Assembly (NCBI GenBank): GCA_933228675.1
Contig: OW121740.1
Span: 30,773,632-30,837,631 of the forward strand
Reading direction: 5' to 3'
Length of the DNA: 64,000 nt
Origin: Stomorhina lunata
Lineage: Eukaryota > Arthropoda > Insecta > Diptera > Rhiniidae
Position numbers and translations under genes: made by a program. The notes under the pieces were generated by a model. That model had not been told where the DNA came from. It did not search any database and worked only from the letters and a program-made list of their open reading frames with translations. Positions 48,145-59,044 of this stretch are shown one piece after another (position 1 is the first letter of the stretch; the number at the start of each line of letters is the position of its first letter).

Positions 48145-49935
48145 AAAGTTTCTATAGAAAAATTTTCGATAAAAAAATTTTTGATAAAAAAATTTTCTAT
48201 AGAAAAATGTTTGATAAAAAAATGTTCTCTAAAAAATTTTCCATAAAAAAATTTTTTGATAAAAAAATGTTCTATACAAACATTTTGATAAAAAAAAATT
48301 TCTATAGAAAAATGTTTCATAAAAAAATGTTCTCTAGAAAAATTTTGATAAAAAAATTTCTATAGAAAAATTTTTGATAAAAAAGTTTTCCATAGAAAAA
48401 TTTTTGATAAAAAATTTTCCATAGAAAAATTTTTGATAAAAAATTTTCCATAGAAAAATTTTTGATAAAAAAAAATTTCTGTAGAAAAATTGTTGATAAA
48501 AAAATTTTCTATAGTGAAATTTTTGATAAAAAAAATTTTCTATAAAAAATTAAAAAAACAAAAAATTTCTATAGAAAAATTTTTAATTAAAATATTTTCT
48601 ATAGAAAAATATTTGATAAAAACATTTTCTATCGAAAAATTTTTGATAAAAAAATTTTCAATAGAACAATTTTTGATGAAAAAATTTTTATAGAAAAATT
48701 TTTGATATAAAAAATTTTTGATATAAAAAATTTTTCATAGAAAAATTTTTTAACAAAGAAAAATTTTTGATAAAAAATTTTCCATAGAAAAATTTTTGAT
48801 AAAAAATTTTCCATAGAAAAATTTTTGATAAAGAAATTTTCTATAGAGAAATTTTTAATAAAAAAATTTTCCATAGAAAAATTTTTGATAAAAAAATTTT
48901 CTATAGAGAAATTTTTGATAAAAAAATTTGGCATAGAAAAATTTTTGATAAAAAAATTTTCTATAGAATAATTTTTGGTAAAACAATTTTCTATAGAAAT
49001 TTTCGATAAAAATAATTTCTATAGAAAAATTTTTGATAAAAAAATTTCATATAGAAAAATTTTTGATAAAAAATTTTCATATAGAAAAATTTTTGATAAA
49101 AAAAAAATTTTTATAAAAAAATGTTTGATAAAAAAAAGTTCTCTAGAAAATTTTTGATAAAAAAATTTTCTATAGAAAATTTTTCTATAAAAAAATTAAA
49201 AAAAAAAATCTATAGGAAAATTTTTGATAAAAACATTTTTTATAGAAAAACTTTTGATGAAAAAAATTTTTATAGAAAAATTTTTGAGAAAAAAATTTTT
49301 TATAGAAAAATTTTTGATAAAAAAATTTTCTATAGAAAAATTTTGATAAAAAAATTTTCTATAGAAAAATTTTGATTAAAAAAAAATTTCTATAAAAAAA
49401 TATTTGATAAAAAAAGTTCTCTAGAAAAAATATTTTTTTCAGTTTTTTTCTCCACATTATTACTTTCAAATTTTCAAATTAATAATTTGAAAATTAAAAA
49501 CGAACTCAAGCCTGATAAATCCTAATTTTTCAATTAATTCAATTTAAAAGTTCGAATAATTAATTTCCAAATAAAAAAATTTTCTATAGAAAAATTTTTG
49601 ATAAAAAAATTTTCTATAAAAAAATAAAAAAAAAAAAAAAATCTAAAGAAAAATTTTTGATAAAAACATTTTTTATATAAAAATTTTTGATGAAAAAAAT
49701 TTTTATAGAAAAATTTTTGATAAAAAAATTTTCTATAGAAAAATTTTCTATAGAAAAATTTTTGATAAAAAAATTTTTTATAGAAAAATTAAAAAAAAAA
49801 AATTCTATAGAAAAATTTTTGATAAAAAATGTTCTATAGAGAAATTTTTGATAAAAAAATTTTCTATAAAAAAATTTTTGATAAAAAAATTTTCTATAGA
49901 TAGAAAAATTTTCTATAGAAAAATTGTTTATACAT
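48145..49935. repeat. Tandem array L, ~29-31 bp palindromic monomer, with a MITE fragment
   Basis: Units read GATAAAAAAATTTTCTATAG plus AAAAATTTTT with considerable length variation. The orientation is the reverse complement of array N. Several open frames with IEKFLIK-type repeats on both strands are by-products. Interrupted at about 49436-49545 by one arm of the MITE seen at 30.2-30.7 kb. Confidence 0.9.
49436..49545 (-). mobile_element. Single arm of the foldback MITE inside array L
   Basis: CAGTTTTTTTCTCCACATTA, ATTTGAAAATTAAAAACGAA, CTCAAGCCTGATAAATCCTA and ATTTTTCAATTAA match the right arm and full terminus of the 30.2-kb element. The rest of the element is absent. Confidence 0.85.
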
Positions 49936-49954
49936 TTTTTTTATATACATATAG

Positions 49955-50190
49955 CAGAAGTGAGGAGCTTAATTTTTACTCTTGGAAGCCATGATTTTAT
50001 TGGGTGCAGCTACAATAAAATCGGACCCAAAGTAGGGCACCTCGGACTCATAAGTCACTTAAAACGATATATATTTGTCATTACCTTATTAATTTGATTT
50101 GATCATAATTAATACGTTGGTCAAGATCTACAAAAAACATCCCGACATGCATATCTCTCTTATGGTTTTAAATATATTCGACTTCGGCAC
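49955..50190 (+). repeat. Dispersed repeat, copy 2 (see 9951-10235)
   Basis: GAGGAGCTTAA, TGGAAGCCATGATTTTATTG, GGGCACCTCGGACTCATA, ACATGCATATCTCTCTTATG and ATATTCGACTTCGGC match the copy near 10 kb. Confidence 0.6.
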
Positions 50191-51425
50191 ACATCTATTG
50201 GTTGACCTGAAAAAGGGCTCTACTTATTTTGGTTGAAACCCGTCGACTCTTACGGGACTCACACTTAAGTTCAATTTAATTAAAAAGTTACGCCTAAACG
50301 ACTGCAACACTTTTTGCTTCAATTATGCGTAACAATTTATGTGATTTTATTTCAGAAAATTTTAAACTTTGTTATACGATCGGTAAATTTCGGTGATTTT
50401 TTTTCGTTCAATCTAAAGAAGAGACTTTAGCCTTTCACATGGTTATGGTGGAGGCACCGAGCAAAACCGATTCAACTTAGTTTTTGTCCCCAGAAAAACG
50501 AAAACACTGCATTTTGTAGAGCTTTTTTGATTTCCTTATATCTCCTAAACTATATACGGGATTAAGTTACTTTCTTCTGCGAACTAAAACCAAGGTTCTC
50601 TATCTTAATTAAATCGATATCAAGGTTAAACTGTGAAACTATATTCAATACATGAGATACTGGGTTTGATGTAAAATTTCATCACTTTTCGTTTAAGAAC
50701 ATTAAGCATATTTGAATAACTTTTTTATAATACATAATATAACGTTTTCCTGAAAATAATTATTGATCCTTATTGTCTAGACTCATTATTAGATTTTTCA
50801 AAAGCTGTGGTCAAAAAATGCCTTTTTTGCAGCATAAATACGACGCACTATTTCTATTTCTGCTGCATAAATGTAATTTTATAGAGAGAATCTGACAATG
50901 AAAAATCTGTATTTTTTTCTTGGAATAGAAGTCAGCTAAATGTTGTGAAACAAAAATTTATGATAATATTATTAAAATTTAAAAAAACTTATGTATCGAA
51001 GATATTTCGACTGGCAAAATGTAGATGCAAATTTTATATAAATCTGAGATCTTGTTTTTGTTTAAAAGAAAAAAAACAAGTTTATTGCATACGTAATTTG
51101 GGAGATATAAGCGCATCCAAACTGTCCTATAAAATTCAGCATTGGCTGTTTTCGTTGGAGAAAAAGTCAGTTAGCTCGGTTTACCTTCGTGCTCTAAGTA
51201 TAATGAAATGAAAGGAAAAATGCAGTTCTTTCGAACTAGCTTAAAAAATTCACCAACTTTTGTCAATCTTTTGAAAGAATCTAAATTTAGCAAAAAAAAA
51301 AAAATGAAAGGAATATTACTTATAATAACAAAGTGTTGCATACCTTCAGGCTTAAATTTTTAATCAAATTGCAGTTATTAATCCTAACATTTGTTTAAAT
51401 TACATTATCTTGAGATTTACGAAGT
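50191..51425. other. AT-rich spacer
   Basis: No gene is supported. The 88-codon frame at 50945-51211 (+) shows no recognisable domain and no good splice or start context. Confidence 0.45.
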
Positions 51426-52205
51426 ACCTCTAGGAGTCCACGGATTAAAATAAAAATTAGTAGAGTTCTTTCTTGGATCAACTTATAGGCATATGACGAA
51501 TTTCACTAAGTTTTATTGAGAAGTTAGCATTATTCATTGAGAATAACAATGCATGAAAAATTAAGGGTCCAATGCAGGTACCCCAAAAAGTCGACGGATT
51601 AGTAGAGCTCTTTCTTGGATCAAAAAATCAAAAACGTGTGCAGAATTTTATTAAATTCTATTCAAAATTACGGGTAATACATTGAGAAGGAAAATTAGTG
51701 AAAAAATGGGGTTCCAAAGGGGTACCCCAGAAGTCATCGGACTTCAACCAAAATTAGTATGGCTCTTTTTTAGATAAAAAATAGAAGTGTGCTAAATTCT
51801 TATCAAATTCTGTTGAAAATTGTGGTTTATATATTGAGAAGGAAAATAAGTGAAAAATGGGCGTCCAAAGCAGGTACCCCAAGGAGTAGACGGATTTCAA
51901 CCAAAATTAGTGCAGCTCTTTTCTGTATTAAAAAATAAAAGTGTGCGGAATTGTATTAAATTCTATTGGAAATTTCGGATTATATATTGAAAAGGAAAAT
52001 AAGTGAAAAGACCCCAAGGAGTAGACAGATTTCAACCAAAACTATTAGAGCTCATTTTTGGATCAAAAAATAGAAGGGTATCAAATTTTATTGAAAATAG
52101 CGTTTTATACATTGAGAATAAAAAAAGTAAAAAATGGGGAGGCAACCTAAGGAGTTGACGGACTTCAACAAAAACTAGTGGAGCTCTTTTTTGGATCAAA
52201 TAATA
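51426..52205. repeat. Diverged tandem repeat, ~135-155 bp unit, six copies
   Basis: Units start near 51432, 51585, 51730, 51881, 52017 and 52150 with AGGAGT(A/C/T)GACGGA, then TTCAACCAAAATTAGT, GAGCTCTTTTTTGGATCAAA and TTTTATTAAATTCTATT. They end with AAAATGGGG and AGGTACCCCA. This is unrelated to the palindromic arrays and noncoding. Confidence 0.85.
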
Positions 52206-52229
52206 GAGTAGTGATAATAAAAGAATAAA

Positions 52230-52310
52230 GGATAAACCAAGATAAGTCTAGGCTTACCTAGTTAAGACCAATCAGAACCGTTGCTTGGTATCCAACATCT
52301 CCTACATCAT
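52230..52310 (-). repeat. Dispersed repeat, copy 2 (see 6436-6520)
   Basis: On the minus strand GATGTAGGAGATGTTGGATA, GCAACGGTTCTGATTGGTCT and AGCCTAGACTTATCTTGG match the 6.4-kb copy. Confidence 0.6.
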
Positions 52311-54383
52311 ACCCTTGCTATTGTCTTTTTTTTTGACCTTTCACTGTAAATGGTAGATTTCAATGTTTATATTTTCATTTTCTGTAGTTTTTGTCACATT
52401 TGGTTTCACTTGTCTAAAATCTATCCTGATGTTGGCTGTGAATATTGTGCAGTACTTTTTTTACCATATTCCACATAATCTGCTTTTGCCTAGTTGGCTT
52501 GACACTACTTAGGAAACGGAAATAACGGTTATTTAAATGTTTCATAGTGGTGCACTTTTAACATTTTATATAAATATTGTATGTATGCATGTGTGTGTGT
52601 ATATGTGAAAATTGTGCAATTTGCTGTTGTGGTTAAAGCCGTTAGAGGAGCCATTTTAATTTTATTTGAAACATATGGTTATGATACGAGTAATTGTTTA
52701 AATTAATTGTAGGATTTCCTTACAGTTATGCATTTCTAAGAAGAGATGATAAAAATAATGTTTATAAGTTAAGAAATTCAATAAAATTAAGGAATATTTC
52801 AATTATAAAAACTTGTCTCAGTGCTTAACTTTTTGCTTAGACATTTGTCCCATTAAGAAAATTTCAATTGATTATTATTATTATTCAATTTAAAAACGAT
52901 TTCCAAGGATTTAAAAAAAAACCCAATTTATATTTTATATTGAGAAATTTTTCATAAACTTTATACTTTCATTTTATAATCTGGTCTTGAAATTTCATTT
53001 ACTCTCAATCTACCAATAGAAATGAATGCATTTGAATAGTAATGTCCTCTTGGAATCAATTAAGATTTTTCTAATATTGTTCATTTTATTTTTCAATATT
53101 GAAATTGCAAATTTTTTACCATTAAATTATTTTCAATTTGAGGCTTAAATCGTTTTGTAGATTTTATTAAGAAACTTAAATTTCATTTACAAATCAAACC
53201 AAAAATATTTTTATTTCAAGAAATACATAAAAAATCTATGCACTCAAGCAAAATCAGCAGTTCTCAAATTAGAAAAAGGCACAAAGATGTGTTACTCAAG
53301 GAATAACTTAAACATATTTTTGAAAGCTAAGACTTTTTAAAATTTTAATAATTTTTTCTTCCGAACTTTTAGAAAAGGGTCTTCGATTGTGAACTACTGC
53401 TAAGTCATAGATACAAGCATTTAAAGCACTCATATAAGTATATCCACACACATAACCAAGCCTGCACATAAACACATAAGAGTTTTTGAGGCAAATACTC
53501 TTAGAGACTAGTAAAATTTTCCTGCTTTTTGTACGAAAACAAAATAGTTAGCAACAAAACTTAATTTGCATAGATTTACGCAAATATGAAAAGCAAAAAA
53601 AAAAAATTAAATTAAATTTTCACACAATAGAAATCTCTTGATAACAATTATCTAGTCAACACTATCATCATATGAGCTTTTGACTAGAGCACATAAAAAT
53701 TTTTAAAGTTTTCTTTGTTCCAGCCATTAACATGAATTTTCTACTTTCTACTTCTTGAGGGGGAATACTTTTTTTAACGAGTAGTTTAGTAGATGTTATG
53801 TCTGAATTTTATTTGGGAAATTTTTACATTATCATTTTTTTTTGAAGTACACATTATCCTGGGAGTTAAACATAAAAAGAGGAAAATTATTGTTATGTCT
53901 TTTTCTGTTGTTTTTTTCATGTGTGATTATTATTGGAGATTTGGTCAAGTTGAATTTAGGAGGTATCCAAGAGGAACCTGAATATGTGATTATGTGCTTT
54001 TGTGTGCAAAAAAAGTTATTGTACAATAAAATTTATTCTAACATTATGAGATGGTTATAAAATTTAATTTAAAATGAGTTCATGGTCTACCACTTGTATA
54101 ATTTTAACTAAGGGACTTATTTGGGTAATGATTTTATCAGACCTAAGACAATAATAATATTTTATCGATGTTTGTAAAATCTATTATTTAAAAAATAATA
54201 CATTTTTATTAAAGTAATTTATGAAATTCTGAAAATAATTGTCACCTTTGGTGACACATGTGCGACGTCTTATCAGAATGTAATTATTACGGACTCCGTA
54301 AAAGTGGAGCAATATCTAGTTCTTGTTTTATTCTCCCAATTCTAAATTTTGTCAAACTATAAACAAACAAATTAAAATAGAAC
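52311..54383. other. AT-rich spacer
   Basis: About 2.1 kb with no supported gene. Overlapping frames on both strands near 53.8-54.06 kb are short and unconvincing. Confidence 0.45.
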
Positions 54384-54650
54384 AGCAGGGCCCTATTTCA
54401 CTAAGCTACAAGTCTACAATTACAAGTGTTTTTGCCTGTAAAATTGTGAACTTGTAAAAAATTGTGTTTCATTAAAATGCAATTACAAGTTTGTAGCTAC
54501 AAGTGATTTTTACAATTCACAAGTTTACAAGTCATACTTCTACAAGTGGTTTTGTTTCACAAATCTAAATTTGTACTTGTACACTTGTAGAATTGTAGAA
54601 AAAAAGCGTAGGGTCGACTGAGACTCTCAAAAAATGTTTACAAGTTACAA
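54384..54650. repeat. ACAAGT/ACTTGT-dense segment, probable MITE
   Basis: Starts near CAGGGCCCTATTTCACTAAG and carries many copies of TACAAGT or ACTTGTA in both orientations. It can therefore fold on itself over about 240 bp. The ends are not clearly defined. Confidence 0.5.
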
Positions 54651-54751
54651 GTGAATGATAAATTGAATTCAAATTTGGTTTTTAACTATCTTTTAATAAA
54701 AATTAGTTAAAATCAACACAAAATCAATATTAATGACCATTTATTTATTTT

Positions 54752-54932
54752 GTTTGATTACAAGGTTTACATGGGGGTCCAGCCAGATGGACGGACGGAC
54801 TGACATCGACTCAGGAATGAATTCTAAGTCCATTGGTGTACTAAAGGTGTTCTTAGACCAATATTTCTATGCGTTACATCCATCAGCCCAAACTTATAAT
54901 ACGCTTTCCACCTATAGTGGTGAAGGATATGA
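54752..54932 (-). mobile_element. Family 1 dispersed repeat, fragment
   Basis: TTTGATTACAAGGTTTACAT, GGGGGTCCAGCC, ACGGACGGACTGACATCGAC, ATATTTCTATGCGTTACATC and AGTGGTGAAGGATATG match the 5' end of family 1 in reverse orientation. Confidence 0.7.
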
Positions 54933-55329
54933 AAATATAATCATGTATGCAGAACAAGGGAAATCAATGATGTCCTTGACTCAAGGATACCTCAAAAAGC
55001 ATATCTTCCATTTTCTTTATCATTTTCTCAAATGTGAATAAAAGTGTAGACAACAAAATATGAAAACCAAAAAAATGAGTCCATGGTGGATCGGAAAACA
55101 AAAAACTTTTTCTAAAATAATTGATAATATTTCAGTACAAATTTTGAATTTGAATACAAGATTAAATTTTTTAATTAAAGGACATAAAACTACAGGACAT
55201 ATCCTAAAACATGAGTCTAGTAATAAAAATCTGATAACCGTATCAAAAGTTATATGCATATAAAGTTGGTATATTTCGGAAAAAATCTTGAAAATTATTA
55301 AGTTTTTCTATTCTAATCTATTAAGATTA
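54933..55329. other. Spacer
   Basis: No feature recognised. Confidence 0.4.
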
Positions 55330-55369
55330 AGTTCAGAATTTTCGTTGGCATATTACGATTTTCTAGATT

Positions 55370-55856
55370 TCTCCATAGAAAGCTCATGGTAAATGGGGGT
55401 GTGGAATTCATTACATTGCTCCAGTGCTATTCTTACTGCGTTGATTGGTTCAACACAAGATCGATTCTCTCTTAATCCAAACTGCATTAGTATTTTGCTC
55501 GGTAGTAGAAGAAGTGTTATACCCCTGTAGTTATTTTAGTCTTTGGAGTCACTCTTTTGTTTTGATATTTTGACTAGTATACCTTCATTCCTGGAGGTTG
55601 GCAAAGCTTCTTTTTCCGATATTTTACGCATAAATGGGTGCTTCGGTCTCACCGTTCCTTTAACATCACATAAAAGCATCTCCGCTAAGATATTGTCATT
55701 GCCCAGGGCCTTGTTGGGTTTAAGGTTTTTAATGGCGTTTTTTACTTTCTGTATTGTTGGTGGATTATCTGAAATTCCATTGAAATAAAAATAAAAATTC
55801 TTAAAAATTTTTACCGTCATTCGGCAGTAATTTAATTTGCATTCAACTGGAGGCAA
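55370..55856 (-). pseudogene. Non-LTR reverse transcriptase fragment
   Basis: The minus strand encodes NPPTIQKVKNAIKNLKPNKA, LGNDNILAEMLLCDVKGT, ISEKEALPTSRNEGILVKI. After a stop near 55536 it gives NNYRGITLL, ILMQFGLRENRSCVEPINAV and RIALEQCNEFHTPIYHEL. These are the N-terminal RT blocks (K-AxG-D, then YRGITLL, then FR-NRS) of a LINE. The catalytic YADD region is absent. It is a different section of a lineage like that at 3.57-3.78 kb. Internal stops and truncation make it dead. Confidence 0.8.
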
Positions 55857-56485
55857 ATCTATCCAACTGCCCAGAACTTTGGTCTGTGGAAAGGGTTGGG
55901 CTTTTGTAAAAAAGGAATTAAAGAATACAGTAAAGCTATCTCGGAATATAACCTATTATAAACGAAAGTGAACTATATACCTCCTCCAAAATAGGCAACA
56001 GAATTAACTATAAAATCTTGAGGTTGCATTAAATAACATATTTAGCCTTCGCAACACTTCTTACTTTCAATCAAAAAGTTTTACTGCAGTGTATTGCACT
56101 AAAATCCAAATTTATTACAATTATTAATTATTGCAATAAATAGTTTTTTGATAAAACCAAAAAAATGTTGGTGGGGAATGCTTTCCTCGACGCTTTTCAA
56201 TGGTTGGCTAGGCCATCTCTTCTGGAGGATTATCCCTAATTCTAGACTTTCGTTAAGTTTTTGACCTAATGTGCTAAGAGGTAGATGTCATCGGTTTATG
56301 CTAGACCTACAACATTACCTTGTTACGTCCAAGATGTCCTCTATTAGGTTGAAGTGTTAATACGATATATTCATACATCTATTTAAAGTTACTCGACAAC
56401 TTAATAGTTGTTCATGGCAAATTCGGCAGGTGAAATTACCTTATAAACTGTTGGTGATTTTAATAGGGACTCCTTTCGCCATTTT
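55857..56485. other. Spacer with no supported gene
   Basis: Composition near 56.16-56.36 kb is less AT-rich and may be old retroelement sequence, but I could not identify motifs. Confidence 0.4.
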
Positions 56486-56489
56486 TGAA

Positions 56490-57630
56490 AAATTCTTATA
56501 AAACGCAATTTTTGAAAAAATTTCTATGAAAGTAAATTTTTGAAAAATTGTCTATAAAAAGTATATTTTTGAAAAATTTTCTATAAAAAGTAAATTTTTG
56601 AAAAACTTCATAAAAAAAGTAAATTTTTGAAAAACTTCCTATAAAAAGTAAATTTTTGAGAAACTTCCAATAAAAAGTAAATTTTTGAAAAATTTCCTAT
56701 AAAAAATAAATTTTTAAAAAATTTCCTATAAAAAGTAAATTTTTGAAAATCTTCCTATAAAAAGTATTTTTGAAAAACTTCCTATAAAAAGTATATTTTT
56801 GAAAAATTTCCTATAAAAAGTAAATTTTTGAAAAACTTCCTAAAAAAAGTAAAGTTTTGAAAAATTTCCTATAAAAAGTAAATTTTTGAAAAATTTCCTA
56901 TAAAAAGTAAATTTTTGAAAAATTTCCTATAAAAAGTAAATTTTTGAAAAATTTCCTATAAAAAGTAAATTTTTGAAAAATTTCCTATAAAAAGTAAATT
57001 TTTAAAAAATTTCCTATAAAAAGTAAATTTTTGAAAATCTTCCTATAAAAAGTATTTTTGAAAAACTTCCTATAAAAAGTATATTTTTGAAAAATTTTCT
57101 ATAAAAAGTAAATTTTTGAAAAACTTCATAAAAAAAGTAAATTTTTGAAAAACTTCCTATAAAAAGTAAATTTTTGAGAAACTTCCAATAAAAAGTAAAT
57201 TTTTGAAAAATTTCCTATAAAAAATAAATTTTTAAAAAATTTCCTATAAAAAGTAAATTTTTGAAAATCTTCCTATAAAAAGTATTTTTGAAAAACTTCC
57301 TATAAAAAGTATATTTTTGAAAAATTTCCTATAAAAAGTAAATTTTTGAAAAATTTCCTATAAAAAGTAAATTTTTTAAAAATTTCCTATAAAAAGTAAA
57401 TTTTTCAAAAATTTCCTATAAAAAGTAAATTTTTCAAAAATTTCTTATAAAAAGTAAATCTTTGAAAAATTTCCTATTAAAAGTAAATTTGTGAAAAATT
57501 TTCTATAAAAAGAAAATTTTTGAAAAATTTCCTATAAAAAGTAAATTTTTGAAAAATTTCCTATAAAAAGTAAATTTTTGAAAAATTTCTTATAAAAAGT
57601 AAATTTTTGAAAATTTCCTATTAAGGGTAA
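56490..57630. repeat. Tandem array M, 29-bp monomer, same family as array F
   Basis: Units AAATTTTTGAAAAATTT plus CCTATAAAAAGT, same orientation as array F but more diverged. A block with CTTCATAAAAAAAGTAAA, GAGAAACTTCCAATAAAAAG and a shortened GTATTTTTG unit occurs at 56.6 kb and again 518 bp further on, a higher-order duplication. Confidence 0.95.
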
Positions 57631-59044
57631 ATTGCAAATATTTTGAAATATCAATCAAAACTATAAAATAAGTTTAACTTTTACTCTGTTCGAGTAAATA
57701 TTTCTTTTAGAAATAAAAAATGCATTGGACCCACTTTCAAAATAAATAAATTTGAAATTTTTATTTTGTTTGAATATTTTTTTCTGTTAAATTGAAAAAT
57801 ATATGGGACTTTAACCACTTTCAACATAAAAATTTCTATCAAATCGTTAACTACAAAATGTTTGACTGTCATTATTTTAGTAAGTTTTGTAAATTTAAAA
57901 TTATTTTTCGCATAGTAAGATCTATAATTGCAGAACCATTCCCCATCATTAATTTAATTTTTTTGTAATATAGAATTATTCCACTTTCAAAATAAAGTCT
58001 TCATATATATAAAAATTTAATAATTATTTCGCGTTATTCAAGTGACCACTGTACATTTATTATTATTTTCTTTATTGCAAAATAATAGTTCATGTTCATA
58101 GAACTTAAGTTTACCAAAAGAGAACAATTTAAATATTGTTATTTGCAAAAAACTTATTTGTTATGCAAAATATTTGTAGTTTTTTTTGTTTTACTTTTAT
58201 TTACCTGTTACATACATTCAACAAATTTGTTACCTTAGGGCTTTAAACCAAAATACAAGCTTTTACTAATAATAAAATTTATTCTACAATATTAACAAAA
58301 ATAAAACTGTAAAATATTTTTAAATGAAAACATTAACAAACAAGTTCAAAAAATACTTTTATAATTTTTTAAACTTTGTTTTTTAAACTTATGCAAATGA
58401 AGCTTTTCTATAGCTCAACTACGATTGTTCTCTAGGGAAATTTAAGATTAGGTTTGTTTTCTTCTTAGGGTAATATTTATATTAGTCCTTTTTGAACTTT
58501 TAAATACAATTCAGAAGTCCTTTTTTTAAGATACCACAAATGAAAGTAATTTCCACATTTTTTGGAAATCTTTTTTTTTAAGATGTTTATGTTAAATGTT
58601 GAGGTATTATATTTAGTGTATAATTAAACTTTTTATAAAAAAGTGGATGAAGCCTGAAAAAGGGTTATTAACCTCTTAAAATTTAAATTAAATTACAACT
58701 CAATTGACTGTATAAAACAAATTTTGTGAGTCTTGCTTTTGTAAACATATTTAAAGGTAATTATCAATTATGTGGTACATTACGAGGGCGGGTCGTTGAA
58801 TTTTTGCATTCTTAGTCTCTGCATTTTTCTTAAAAGATATGCCATGTTTTTCAGTTTTGAAATCAATTCAGATGAGCGGAGTGTATATATATGTGATCCG
58901 GTCTTTGAAAAGGTGGCCCATGGCCACGGGTCGGCGCAAAGAGAACAGAACAACAAAATAGTCGGCAGAGTTATCGTTTTTTATACTTTTAACCTAAATA
59001 TGTATTTTTTCTGCAAAATTTGGTTCTAACGTTTAAAAAAAAAA
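57631..59044. other. AT-rich spacer
   Basis: No supported gene. The 85-codon frame at 58772-59029 starts in ACGAGGGCGGGTC, a possible mariner end, and has no recognised homology. Confidence 0.45.

Noticed and set aside
48111..49375. Open reading frames on both strands with IEKFLIK/KKIFYRK repeats
   Set aside because: They are translations of array L, where local units of 30 bp keep frame. Both strands are open and there is no non-repeat coding sequence.
53793..54060. Overlapping small frames with a hydrophobic stretch (LLLCLFLLFFSCVIIIG)
   Set aside because: The hydrophobicity comes from T-rich sequence; both strands are open, with no splice or promoter evidence.
58772..59029. 85-codon frame beginning VHYEGGSLNF
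   Set aside because: It starts in a probable mariner terminal motif (ACGAGGGCGGGTC) and shows no recognisable transposase or other domain.
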